DNA of 64,000 bases from Gammaproteobacteria bacterium (GCA_023381645.1 JAMCRJ010000055.1:62001-126000), one strand, 5' to 3'; shown: positions 24,952-31,548, numbered from the stretch's first letter. Notes: generated by a model from the sequence alone, not told the origin. Translations and numbers: made by a program.

Positions 24952-25122
24952 AATTCCCCATCCATGGGTCAAATGGACGGCGCTGCCGCCGTGAACGCGC
25001 TGGGCCATAAAATCGGTTGGCCTGGCATCTTAGGCAGTACCAGCACACGAGGCTGGAACGGGATTGGCCTTCCCGACGTGGAATAGGCAAGACGTCTGGC
25101 CGAATACCGGGCGCACCTTTTC

Positions 25123-25207
25123 GGAGAGTGAGGGATGCGGCAAACCCACCCGGCTGTAAACCGGACGCCTCTGGCGCTGCGCGGTTCGATTCCGTGGCTC
25201 TCCACCA
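25123..25207 (+). tRNA. tRNA-Tyr(GTA)
   Basis: Acceptor GGAGAGT/GCTCTCC, anticodon arm CCGG/CCGG with loop CTGTAAA, long variable arm as expected for bacterial Tyr, T-loop GGTTCGATTCC, CCA. About 60 bases upstream resemble those upstream of the chimeric locus at 27097. Confidence 0.92.
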
Positions 25208-25566
25208 ATTCCCCCGTCCTGCCGGGTAATTCAGCAGGTGCCCTTTCCGGTCGGGTAATGGTCGCGCTCTGCAATGGGCGCGAATCGGGCCGGCGGTTGC
25301 CGCATACGATAGCGGGCCATGCCCCACACTTCGCGAAAGGGCCAGAGTGCCGGATACGGTTGAAACGACCCGCCAAGATACCACCTGTGCGGTGTTCGTG
25401 GACGCATCTAGCGGTTTGTGGCATCAGGCGGCATGGGGTGTCTGGCAGGGTGCATCGAGGAGTCCAAACGGAACCGATCCTGCAAGTCGTGGCGTTTGGA
25501 ATGCGCTGCGCATCTATTTAGATACTAGCTGAATTCCGCGTGCGCTTTTTCACAGGAGATATCCAC
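25208..25566 (+). other. spacer without recognisable gene
   Basis: About 360 bases between tRNA-Tyr and the next small gene. I find no T-loop, no tRNA fold and no frame with a ribosome site. A small rich-in-GC inverted pair (GGGCCGGCGG/GCGGGCC region) is the only structure. Confidence 0.4.
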
Positions 25567-25734
25567 ATGGCGATTTGGAATAGAAACTCGCACAATTTTC
25601 CGTCATCCAAAACGGCATCTGACGAACCAAAAACGCTGCATGAGATATTGCGTCTTGAACGATTGCGTCCAAAGGTGTTCATCGGGACGCTTCATTCGTT
25701 TGCCCAAGGTTACGAGTGCCGCCAGAGGAATTGA
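25567..25734 (+). CDS. 55-residue small protein within the tRNA array
   Basis: MAIWNRNSHNFPSSKTASDE with CAGGAGATATCC upstream; the C-terminal part (HEILRLERLRPKVFIGTLHS) is basic and helical. No family recognised. Confidence 0.5.
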   Translation: MAIWNRNSHNFPSSKTASDEPKTLHEILRLERLRPKVFIGTLHSFAQGYECRQRN

Positions 25735-25815
25735 TTGGGCAACCATCACGCTTCGGCTCGACCATACGGCTCTGCGAGACTTAAATGAGGCAATGCATGC
25801 TTAAAAGGAGGTAAC

Positions 25816-26025
25816 ATGCATCGATTGGCCCGCGTTGAACGCTTGGTGGACAACTTCTCTGCGGTTAGTCCCGCCGAAACGGTCTGGACCCTGGATCGGC
25901 TTTTGCGGAACGCGCGGTCAGAAGACGCCGCCTTGTTAAAAAGGTACTCCGCCATAGTTTGGGAAAGTAGACGGTTGGCGAAACGTCTGGTTGCCACGCA
26001 AAAAGGACTTTTCACTGTGAAATAG
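25816..26025 (+). CDS. 69-residue basic helical protein within the tRNA array
   Basis: AAAAGGAGGTAAC precedes ATG 25816, a very strong ribosome site. The sequence is rich in Arg and Lys and predicted all-helical (VERLVDNFSAVSPAETVWTL). No family recognised. About 185 bases after it hold nothing I can support. Confidence 0.6.
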   Translation: MHRLARVERLVDNFSAVSPAETVWTLDRLLRNARSEDAALLKRYSAIVWESRRLAKRLVATQKGLFTVK

Positions 26026-26210
26026 TGGTTTGGTACCAGACACACCTTTTCTATGCCGCTGTACCGACTGGTAGGGCTTTCCAAAAATTGCCGATCCACG
26101 GAATCTGCAGCGGCGCCTATTTGTGCTCACGCAAGCGGACCATATTGCCGACGCGGAGCACGATGATCGGTGGTCCCGCCGTGGTGCCGTACGGCACCTA
26201 CAGGGCATTT

Positions 26211-26286
26211 TGGGGTGTAGCTCAGAGGCAGTAGCGTCTGACTGTTAATCAGAATGTCGCAGGTTCGATCCCTGCCGCCCCAGCCA
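26211..26286 (+). tRNA. tRNA-Asn(GTT)
   Basis: Acceptor TGGGGTG/CGCCCCA, anticodon arm TCTGA/TCAGA with loop CTGTTAA, T-loop GGTTCGATCCC, discriminator G, CCA. Confidence 0.92.
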
Positions 26287-26387
26287 AATGCGGAACGTTA
26301 AACGAGTACCTGGTCTTCGGATGGGGGGAAAGGCGTCGAGCATGATGAGCGTTTTTAGCGGGTTTCGCCAAATAAAAACCCGCGCTT

Positions 26388-26464
26388 CGGGGTGTGGCTC
26401 AACCTGGTAGAGCGCTCGCTTTGGGAGCGAGAAGTTGCGAGTTCAAATCTCGCTACCCCGACCA
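26388..26464 (+). tRNA. tRNA-Pro(TGG)
   Basis: Acceptor CGGGGTG/TACCCCG (the C1-G72 pair is typical of Pro), anticodon arm CTCGC/GCGAG with loop TTTGGGA, discriminator A, CCA. A hairpin GCGGGTTT/AAAACCCGC precedes it. Confidence 0.93.
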
Positions 26465-26554
26465 ATTTCAATATTCTGGTTGATGGAGGCTCGCTGCCTC
26501 GATTGCCGGGAGGGCTAGGATCCTTTCGCCAGGATCCGGGCCTCTTTATTTCCT

Positions 26555-26646
26555 GGGGGTTTGGCAGAGTGGTCTAATGCACCGGCTTTGAAAGTCGGAG
26601 GGCGGATTATCCGCTCCGTGGGTTCGAATCCGCACAGTCCCCGCCA
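26555..26646 (+). tRNA. tRNA-Ser(TGA)
   Basis: Acceptor GGGGGTT/AGTCCCC, anticodon arm CCGGC/GTCGG with loop TTTGAAA, long variable arm, discriminator G, CCA. The T-stem has a bulged G (GTGGG against CCGCAC), so function may be impaired. Confidence 0.85.
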
Positions 26647-26707
26647 ATTTGAGTTGTCAAGGAATCCTTTACAACTGCGTAGAGTAATTTCTCAAAATAA
26701 TCGTTAT

Positions 26708-26792
26708 GCGAGCGTGGCGAAATTGGTAGACGCGCCGGATTTAGGTTCCGGAGGGACACCCCGTGTCGGTTCGAGTCCGACCGTTCGCACCA
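26708..26792 (+). tRNA. tRNA-Leu(TAG)
   Basis: Acceptor GCGAGCG/CGTTCGC, anticodon arm CCGGA/TCCGG with loop TTTAGGT, long variable arm, T-loop GGTTCGAGTCC, discriminator A, CCA. Confidence 0.93.
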
Positions 26793-26872
26793 TTTTTTAG
26801 CCCGTCTGCCATGCGTAGACCGGGTATCCGGCGCTGCCCTGGATCATTCAGGGCGGCGCCAGCCTATTTTTT

Positions 26873-26963
26873 GGAAAGTTGGCTCAATTGGCACAGCAGT
26901 GGACTGCTACTCCACCGTCAGGATTTCCCTGGCATGCAGGTTCGAATCCTGCACTTTCCGCCA
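26873..26963 (+). tRNA. tRNA-Ser(GCT)
   Basis: Acceptor GGAAAGT/ACTTTCC, anticodon arm GTGGA/TCCAC with loop CTGCTAC, long variable arm, discriminator G, CCA. A strong hairpin (GGCGC.GCCCTG against CAGGGC.GCGCC) lies upstream. Confidence 0.93.
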
Positions 26964-27096
26964 AACTAAGTGGTACCAAATTTTCACGGTCGCGATGGGT
27001 AAGTCACTGTAATGCCGCCCAGGCCCGGCGGACCCGTGGAACGAATCGTCAGGCGCGGGAGGAAGCTGACGAGGGAATACTGCCCGCACCTTTTTC

Positions 27097-27203
27097 GGAG
27101 CATGGGGGATTCGGCAAACCCAGCAGACTGTAAATCTGCCGCCTCTGGCAACGCGCGGTTCGGATCCAGGAGACCGCCGGTTCGAATCCGGACACCCAGA
27201 CCA
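27097..27203 (+). pseudogene. chimeric tRNA-Tyr(GTA)-like locus
   Basis: The first 75 bases match tRNA-Tyr: D-arm, anticodon arm GCAGA/TCTGC with loop CTGTAAA, and the variable arm that tRNA-Tyr at 25123 has. The T-arm is broken off at GGTTCGGATCC and followed by a second, intact T-arm (GCCGG TTCGAAT CCGGA) and CACCCAG A CCA. The 5' GGAGCAT has no partner in that 3' end. The product cannot fold as a normal tRNA. Confidence 0.65.
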
Positions 27204-27208
27204 TTTTC

Positions 27209-27284
27209 GCGCTTATGGCTCAATTGGTAGAGCATCCGGCTCTTAACCGGAGGGCTTCAGGTTCGAATCCTGATGAGCGCACCA
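27209..27284 (+). tRNA. tRNA-Lys(CTT)
   Basis: Acceptor GCGCTTA/TGAGCGC, anticodon arm TCCGG/CCGGA with loop CTCTTAA, T-loop GGTTCGAATCC, discriminator A, CCA. Confidence 0.93.
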
Positions 27285-27288
27285 ATTC

Positions 27289-27382
27289 GGAAGTGTGGCA
27301 GAGCACGGTTTATTGCGCCGGTCTCGAAAATCGGAAGATCACGCAAGTGGTCTCGTGGGTTCGAATCCCACCGCTTCCGCCA
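27289..27382 (+). tRNA. tRNA-Ser(CGA)
   Basis: Acceptor GGAAGTG/CGCTTCC, anticodon arm CCGGT/ATCGG with loop CTCGAAA, long variable arm, T-loop GGTTCGAATCC, discriminator G, CCA. Confidence 0.92.
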
Positions 27383-27399
27383 ATGTTCGTGTATTCTGT

Positions 27400-27476
27400 G
27401 GTGGCTTTAGCTCAGATGGCAGAGCTCTGGATTGTGATTCCAGCGGTCACGGGTTCGAGCCCCGTAAGCCACCCCA
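27400..27476 (+). tRNA. tRNA-His(GTG)
   Basis: Acceptor GTGGCTT/AAGCCAC with an extra G(-1) opposite discriminator C73, the His identity pair. Anticodon arm CTGGA/TCCAG with loop TTGTGAT, CCA. Confidence 0.94.
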
Positions 27477-27489
27477 GAGTACATGCCTT

Positions 27490-27566
27490 GATCCATTAGC
27501 TCAGTTGGCCAGAGCGCCGCCCTGTCACGGCGGAGGTCGCCGGTTCAAGCCCGGCATGGATCGCCA
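27490..27566 (+). tRNA. tRNA-Asp(GTC)
   Basis: Acceptor GATCCAT/ATGGATC, anticodon arm CCGCC/GGCGG with loop CTGTCAC, T-loop GGTTCAAGCCC, discriminator G, CCA. Confidence 0.94.
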
Positions 27567-27638
27567 ATTTCTCTAAATGCCACCTCTCACAGTGACTATA
27601 ATTGCCAATAAGTTTTACTGAAATAGGGATGGTGAAGC

Positions 27639-28361
27639 ATGTCTGACCGGGATAAGGGGTATTATGGGGACTATGTCGAAAACTCGCATAGTAACATCCA
27701 GTATCAGCTAGGGGCGCAAGACGCAAGGATGCAGAAGGAAGCGGAGGATCGCAACCGCATCAATGAGGCATATGGATATAGCGGATACGGTGGCGGCGGT
27801 ACGCCAATGAGTCCCCAGGCAGCCAGATTTATTGCAAAAATCTTTTTCATCATTGTCTTCATAGGGTTGATAGCGTTTCTTGTGGCAATGACGATGGCAT
27901 CGGTGAATGAAAAAGAGCAGATGGATGCCGTTGCGGCCAAAAAGGCGGCGATCATTGCGGCGAAGGTTGCCCACCAGAAAAAGCTGGCGCTTAATCGTGA
28001 GCCATTCCATTACCGGGGGTACACGCTGTATTCGGATGCCAGCCCAACAAGCCGGTACCTGGATTTTCACATCACCAACGCCGCCGGAGAAACGATCTGG
28101 ACGGAACCGTCAGGCATGAAAAATCGTTTTGTTTCCGAATCGCGCCCGATGGGTGATATCACCGGAACCTATGATCTGCATCCGGGACAGGTGCAATTTA
28201 TCATTATGGCGGAAGGCCCCCATTATCGATATAGCGTTATGTATCGTGTCTGCATTGACCACCGTGGAAGGGTGTCCTGGCAGGGGCCTTATCATGCGCC
28301 CTATAAGCCGGGAAAGGGCTATCACCCCTTGGCGCTGCCGCCGATGCCCATTTTCAAGTAG
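27639..28361 (+). CDS. single-pass membrane protein within the tRNA array
   Basis: 240 residues. A Tyr/Gly/Gln-rich hydrophilic N-terminus (about 60 residues) precedes one transmembrane helix (KIFFIIVFIGLIAFLVAMTM), an Ala/Lys-rich helix and a beta-rich domain (GYTLYSDASPTSRYLDFHIT) with a single Cys. The ATG follows AGGGATGGTGAAGC. Together with the next gene it splits the array between tRNA-Asp and tRNA-Thr. No family recognised. Confidence 0.75.
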   Translation: MSDRDKGYYGDYVENSHSNIQYQLGAQDARMQKEAEDRNRINEAYGYSGYGGGGTPMSPQAARFIAKIFFIIVFIGLIAFLVAMTMASVNEKEQMDAVAAKKAAIIAAKVAHQKKLALNREPFHYRGYTLYSDASPTSRYLDFHITNAAGETIWTEPSGMKNRFVSESRPMGDITGTYDLHPGQVQFIIMAEGPHYRYSVMYRVCIDHRGRVSWQGPYHAPYKPGKGYHPLALPPMPIFK

Positions 28362-28447
28362 CTGGAAGATGGTTTGAGTAGTAACGGCAAAGACTCATGC
28401 AAGGGGCATGGGTCCATGCCGCAACCCTAAAAGGAACAGAAGACACC

Positions 28448-28765
28448 ATGTTACTACACGTCGATGCACCCCAGGTTCAGATGCGAATTGTCCACATGAA
28501 TCATCAGGAAACAGAAGCGTCCCTTCGAGGGCGGATTAGCAAACAGGGATCCGGCGGCGATGCCACCTATACGCTGCATATGCCTCGCAAGGTGAGGTTT
28601 GCGGGTACGGCCTGCCCTTATGCGTTTACGCAGAAGGGGTTGCAGATCCTGCAGTATACGGATGGTCCAAAGTACCACGCTACAAAAGGTGCGCACATCT
28701 ATATGACCCACCTGGTGTGTTCCATGTCCGGGCCGGCCATCGAGCGCATGTACAAAATTCAGTAA
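28448..28765 (+). CDS. 105-residue protein of unknown function
   Basis: Starts after AAAAGGAACAGAAGACACC. Beta-rich (VQMRIVHMNHQETEASLRGR), with two cysteines late in the chain. It lies directly before tRNA-Thr(TGT) and is likely co-transcribed with the upstream membrane-protein gene. No family recognised. Confidence 0.6.
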   Translation: MLLHVDAPQVQMRIVHMNHQETEASLRGRISKQGSGGDATYTLHMPRKVRFAGTACPYAFTQKGLQILQYTDGPKYHATKGAHIYMTHLVCSMSGPAIERMYKIQ

Positions 28766-28818
28766 ATCTGTTTTGTGGAGAATCATGGCCACGATATTTG
28801 GGAGGCATAAAGCAACAC

Positions 28819-28894
28819 GCCGGTTTAGCTCAGATGGCAGAGCGCCTGCCCTGTAAGCAGGATGTCGTTGGTTCGAGGCCGACAACCGCCTCCA
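28819..28894 (+). tRNA. tRNA-Thr(TGT) with C33
   Basis: Acceptor GCCGGTT/AACCGCC with one C-C mismatch at 2-71. Anticodon arm CCTGC/GCAGG with loop CCTGTAA: anticodon TGT, position 33 is C instead of U. Discriminator T, CCA. Confidence 0.83.
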
Positions 28895-28918
28895 ATTTCA
28901 ACAGAAGAGGGTGTCAAA

Positions 28919-29200
28919 GTGAATAGCATCAAGGATATGGTCAAGGATGGCAAAAAAGTTGTTTTCATCCGCTTCAAAGAAGGCGAACTCTGGTACCGGA
29001 CAGAGTGTGGCTTTGAGTTCCCCGTTCCTGTTGAAGACACCGGAACCGCGACTTTCCTACCGGAAGACAAGGCGATGCTTTTTATGCGGTACATCCGCAA
29101 ACACATCGCTTTTCTGGATGCCGCGAAAACGGAGCACGATAAAATTGGGGCGGCGGTCGATATGGATGCGTTTTTTGCCGATGTGCGTGCCAGTAAATGA
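28919..29200 (+). CDS. 93-residue protein of a widespread small family
   Basis: GTG start after AAGAGGG. RFKEGELWYRTECGFEFPVP, then TATFLPEDKAMLFMRYIRKH, is a block I recall from small hypothetical proteins of beta- and gamma-proteobacterial elements; function not known. It begins 24 bases after tRNA-Thr(TGT). Confidence 0.7.
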   Translation: MNSIKDMVKDGKKVVFIRFKEGELWYRTECGFEFPVPVEDTGTATFLPEDKAMLFMRYIRKHIAFLDAAKTEHDKIGAAVDMDAFFADVRASK

Positions 29201-29252
29201 AACGCCGTATCTAGGGGTCTATTGCCGGCGGGGACCGTAAGAGGGGGTAACC

Positions 29253-29477
29253 ATGAAGAAGGAAACACTGGTCATTCGACCTGAGAAGCACAGGCGACGT
29301 ATCGGCGTGATGCCGACCTATGCGCAACGGGACAGAACAAAGTACGCGCGAAAGACAAAGCATCGTGGTCATGATTACAACGCCGGAGAGCAACAAGGAA
29401 AGCCTTTTGCTGGTTTCCCTTGTTGCTCTTTCAAAATGCGCCGGATTAGCTCAGAGGCCAGAGCAATCGCTTCGTAA
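29253..29477 (+). CDS. small basic protein with a hairpin inside its frame
   Basis: The frame starts after AGAGGGGGTAACC and is strongly basic (RPEKHRRRIGVMPTY, RDRTKYARKTKHRG). A long stem (29388-29398 with 29418-29428) lies within it, and the frame stops only inside tRNA-Thr(CGT). Either the protein ends before the hairpin after RNA processing, as in the ribosome-rescue factor ArfA, or the true product is shorter. The similarity to ArfA is in layout, not proven in sequence. Confidence 0.5.
   Translation: MKKETLVIRPEKHRRRIGVMPTYAQRDRTKYARKTKHRGHDYNAGEQQGKPFAGFPCCSFKMRRISSEARAIAS
29424..29436 (+). promoter_or_regulatory. boxA-like motif, copy 3 (weaker)
   Basis: TGCTCTTTCAAAA lies 3 bases before tRNA-Thr(CGT) and overlaps the 3' arm of the hairpin in the preceding frame. 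It differs from the other two copies at two positions. Confidence 0.35.
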
Positions 29478-29515
29478 GCGATAGGCCCTCGGTTCGACTC
29501 CGAGATCCGGCACCA
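29440..29515 (+). tRNA. tRNA-Thr(CGT)
   Basis: Acceptor GCCGGAT/ATCCGGC, anticodon arm ATCGC/GCGAT with loop TTCGTAA, T-loop GGTTCGACTCC, discriminator A, CCA. Confidence 0.93.
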
Positions 29516-29539
29516 ATTCATCATTATCAGGAGAAAATC

Positions 29540-29818
29540 ATGCAGCCTTGTGATACATGCCATGCCTGTTCATTCCCCGACAAGGTGGCCCAGGCCCGCG
29601 CCACCATTCCCGCCCAATGGGTAGCGGAACTCACGGAGGAGGAGGCGCCGGACCATATCTGGCTGACTGCCGGAAACCTGTACGCCGATATGGTCGCCCA
29701 CGGTCAGGAGGCCCCGGAAAGTTTTCTGCAGATGTTGTCCGGCGGCGAGATCACCGACGAGGATCGCGCCTGGGCTGCGCGGTCGCTGGCGGACATGGGC
29801 ATTCCTGCGACACATTGA
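29540..29818 (+). CDS. 92-residue protein with N-terminal CxxCxxC
   Basis: CAGGAGAAAATC precedes ATG 29540. MQPCDTCHACSFPDK has three closely spaced cysteines, a possible metal site; the rest is acidic and helical (WVAELTEEEAPDHIW). It lies between tRNA-Thr(CGT) and tRNA-Gln(TTG). Function unknown. Confidence 0.65.
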   Translation: MQPCDTCHACSFPDKVAQARATIPAQWVAELTEEEAPDHIWLTAGNLYADMVAHGQEAPESFLQMLSGGEITDEDRAWAARSLADMGIPATH

Positions 29819-29833
29819 TGTATGACCAGTTTT

Positions 29834-29908
29834 TGAGGGCTTGTCGCACGGTGTGACGCAGGGCCTTGGACCCTGTACCAGTAGGTTCGACTCCTACGCC
29901 CTCAACCA
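29834..29908 (+). tRNA. tRNA-Gln(TTG) with C33
   Basis: Acceptor TGAGGGC/GCCCTCA, with the U1-A72 pair usual for Gln. Anticodon arm CAGGG/CCCTG with loop CCTTGGA: anticodon TTG, position 33 is C. The D-arm is irregular. Discriminator A, CCA. Confidence 0.8.
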
Positions 29909-29913
29909 AACAC

Positions 29914-29988
29914 GCACGGTTAGCCAAGCGGCCCAAGCGGCGGTCTGCAAAACCGCATAGACCGGTTCGACTCCGGTATCGTGCTCCA
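29914..29988 (+). tRNA. tRNA-Cys(GCA)
   Basis: Acceptor GCACGGT/ATCGTGC, anticodon arm GCGGT/ACCGC with loop CTGCAAA, discriminator T (Cys identity), CCA. Confidence 0.92.
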
Positions 29989-29998
29989 TTTTACTAAC

Positions 29999-30073
29999 GG
30001 ACCTGTAGCTCAGAGGCAGAGCGGACGGCTCATAACTGTCGGGTCGGGATTTCAAAATTCCCCAGGTCCACCA
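29999..30073 (+). tRNA. tRNA-Met or Ile2 (CAT)
   Basis: Acceptor GGACCTG/CAGGTCC, anticodon arm GACGG/CTGTC with loop CTCATAA, T-arm GGGAT/TTCCC-like around TTCAAAA, CCA. Not an initiator, which would have an unpaired 1-72. Met or lysidine-type Ile cannot be separated by eye. Confidence 0.85.
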
Positions 30074-30089
30074 TATCAAAGGAACGGTC

Positions 30090-30173
30090 ATGGAAACCAT
30101 CGATATAGGTTATCAGGAGCTTCGCCAGGATGAGGCGGACGGAAAGCGTATCGAGAAACCGCATTTTGGCTAA
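30090..30173 (+). CDS. 27-residue peptide (uncertain)
   Basis: METIDIGYQELRQDEADGKR, ending PHFG. AAAGGAACG precedes the ATG. Very short; expression unproven. Confidence 0.3.
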   Translation: METIDIGYQELRQDEADGKRIEKPHFG

Positions 30174-30215
30174 GAAGATTGTTCCGCAAAGGATAACGTA
30201 GAAGGGGAAAAGCAA

Positions 30216-30350
30216 ATGCAGAGCATTCGCAATAAAATCACTCATGCCATGTACGGGAAGCCTGGTCTAAAGCCATCGCAGGCGCTTTTGATCATAGCTT
30301 TTTTCTTCGCATTTGTAACGTGCATATTTCTTACGGTCAGGCTTCACTAA
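30216..30350 (+). CDS. 44-residue membrane peptide
   Basis: AGGGGAAAAGCAA precedes ATG 30216. A basic start (MQSIRNKITHAMYGKPG) is followed by one hydrophobic helix (ALLIIAFFFAFVTCIFLTV). Shape typical of small element-borne membrane peptides; no family. Confidence 0.45.
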   Translation: MQSIRNKITHAMYGKPGLKPSQALLIIAFFFAFVTCIFLTVRLH

Positions 30351-30355
30351 GGTTG

Positions 30356-30565
30356 ATGGACAAGCTAAAGCAGGTTGGGTTCCCGTTTGAGGCAAGGCAC
30401 TTTGATGGCACCCTGTGCATCGGGCTTTCCGTGCAGGATTTCGCGCAGGCTTTCCATTTGGGCACCCTGTTAGGATTGGAATTCGGCACCGTTGCCCACG
30501 ATAAAATTGGATCCCAGCGCATCCTGATCTTTCAGGACGCGCTGGTGGAACTGGTTGCCGACTGA
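30356..30565 (+). CDS. 69-residue protein of unknown function
   Basis: ATG 30356 follows CTAAGGTTG. MDKLKQVGFPFEARHFDGTL and the Asp/Glu-rich end suggest a small soluble alpha/beta protein. It ends 57 bases before tRNA-Arg(ACG). No family recognised. Confidence 0.5.
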   Translation: MDKLKQVGFPFEARHFDGTLCIGLSVQDFAQAFHLGTLLGLEFGTVAHDKIGSQRILIFQDALVELVAD

Positions 30566-30622
30566 TCTGTTACCACATTTGCAGAAATATAGCTTATCGC
30601 GCTTTTTGTTTCACTCACCAAC

Positions 30623-30698
30623 GCCCGCATAGCTCAGTGGACAGAGCGCCCGCCTACGAAGCGGGAGGCCGCAGGTTCGACCCCTGCTGTGGGCACCA
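30623..30698 (+). tRNA. tRNA-Arg(ACG)
   Basis: Acceptor GCCCGCA/TGTGGGC, anticodon arm CCCGC/GCGGG with loop CTACGAA. A34 should be converted to inosine by host TadA. Discriminator A, CCA. Confidence 0.93.
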
Positions 30699-30699
30699 T

Positions 30700-30774
30700 G
30701 CTTCCATCGGCTATCGGTCAGGCCGCTTGGTTCTCAGCCAGGAAAGGCGGGTTCGACTCCCGCTGGAAGTACCA
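30700..30774 (+). tRNA. tRNA-Glu(CTC)
   Basis: Acceptor GCTTCCA/TGGAAGT (G1-U72), anticodon arm CTTGG/CCAGG with loop TTCTCAG, CCA. One base from the previous tRNA. tRNA-Glu normally has a G1-C72 pair, so this is slightly weakened. Confidence 0.88.
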
Positions 30775-30787
30775 TTTTTTCTTCATC

Positions 30788-30864
30788 GCTCCCATCCAGC
30801 TAGCGGTCTAGGCGACTGGCCTTTCAAGCCGGGGACACGGGTTCGAATCCCGTTGGGAGCGCCA
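30788..30864 (+). tRNA. tRNA-Glu(TTC)
   Basis: Acceptor GCTCCCA/TGGGAGC, anticodon arm CTGGC/GCCGG with loop CTTTCAA, T-loop GGTTCGAATCC, discriminator G, CCA. Confidence 0.93.
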
Positions 30865-30879
30865 TTTTTAGTATCCACT

Positions 30880-30968
30880 GCCCCTATGGTGGAATAGGCA
30901 GACACGCCGGTCTCAGAAGCCGGAGCCGTCAACATGGCATGCAGGTTCAAGTCCCGCTAGGGGCACCA
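30880..30968 (+). tRNA. tRNA-Leu(CAG)
   Basis: Acceptor GCCCCTA/TAGGGGC, anticodon arm CCGGT/GCCGG with loop CTCAGAA, long variable arm, discriminator A, CCA. Confidence 0.92.
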
Positions 30969-30975
30969 TTATTAT

Positions 30976-31049
30976 TGGGAAGTCGTCTAGTGGTAGGACG
31001 CCTGGCTCTGACCCAGGCAACCGGGGTTCGAGGCCCTGCTTCCCAGCCA
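30976..31049 (+). tRNA. tRNA-Gln(CTG)
   Basis: Acceptor TGGGAAG/CTTCCCA with U1-A72, anticodon arm CCTGG/CCAGG with loop CTCTGAC, discriminator G, CCA. Confidence 0.93.
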
Positions 31050-31062
31050 AATCTGCAACATG

Positions 31063-31138
31063 GGGTGTGTAGCTCAACTGGTAGAGCACTAGACTTTTAA
31101 TCTAGGGGTCGCGGGTTCGATCCCCGCCGCACCCACCA
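31063..31138 (+). tRNA. tRNA-Lys(TTT)
   Basis: Acceptor GGGTGTG/CGCACCC, anticodon arm CTAGA/TCTAG with loop CTTTTAA, T-loop GGTTCGATCCC, discriminator A, CCA. Confidence 0.93.
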
Positions 31139-31145
31139 TTTTTTT

Positions 31146-31183
31146 CGCCAAGTAAACGGAATTCAATTTTCCTTTACTTGGCG
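31146..31183. terminator. inverted repeat after tRNA-Lys(TTT), possible terminator
   Basis: CGCCAAGTAAA (31146-31156) pairs perfectly with TTTACTTGGCG, with a GGAA/TTCC extension. A T-run lies before rather than after it, so it would terminate minus-strand transcription or act as an RNA processing stem. Confidence 0.45.
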
Positions 31184-31239
31184 CCGCTCTTGTTAAAGGT
31201 TTCATACATAAGGTTTTGTTCCCGCATAAAAATACAGAA

Positions 31240-31274
31240 TTTTCTATAGACGTCAGGCAGATGTGTATAGAAAA
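31240..31274. repeat. inverted repeat TTTTCTATA/TATAGAAAA
   Basis: Perfect nine-base arms separated by 17 bases, 13 bases before tRNA-Leu(CAA). Possible operator or recombination site; no further copies seen. Confidence 0.4.
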
Positions 31275-31287
31275 CAGCGTTTATCAT

Positions 31288-31372
31288 GCCCTGCTGGTGG
31301 AATTGGCAGACACGCCGGACTCAAAATCCGGAGCCTTCGGGCATGCGGGTTCAACTCCCGCGCAGGGTACCA
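31288..31372 (+). tRNA. tRNA-Leu(CAA)
   Basis: Acceptor GCCCTGC/GCAGGGT (G1-U72), anticodon arm CCGGA/TCCGG with loop CTCAAAA, long variable arm, CCA. Confidence 0.91.
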
Positions 31373-31373
31373 C

Positions 31374-31449
31374 GCAGCGATAGCTCAGTTGGTAGAGCGC
31401 CTGGTTGAAGGCCAGGGCGTCGCCGGTTCAACTCCGGCTCGCTGCACCA
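31374..31449 (+). tRNA. tRNA-Phe(GAA)
   Basis: Acceptor GCAGCGA/TCGCTGC, anticodon arm CCTGG/CCAGG with loop TTGAAGG, discriminator A, CCA. One base after tRNA-Leu(CAA). Confidence 0.92.
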
Positions 31450-31463
31450 TTTTGTTGTACATC

Positions 31464-31548
31464 GCCCGCATGGCGGAATTGGTAGACGCGGAGGATTTAA
31501 GTCCCTTTGCGAAAGCACTTGCCGGTTCGAGTCCGGCTGCGGGTACCA
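31464..31548 (+). tRNA. tRNA-Leu(TAA) with abnormal anticodon arm
   Basis: Acceptor GCCCGCA/TGCGGGT, long variable arm, good T-arm and CCA. The anticodon arm GAGGA/TCCCT has a mismatch and encloses only six bases (TTTAAG), one fewer than normal, so decoding may be impaired. Confidence 0.8.

Noticed and set aside
24078..24965. Minus-strand frames of 100-300 codons across the tRNA array.
   Set aside because: They run through several tRNA genes and resemble the false proteins often annotated antisense to tRNAs.
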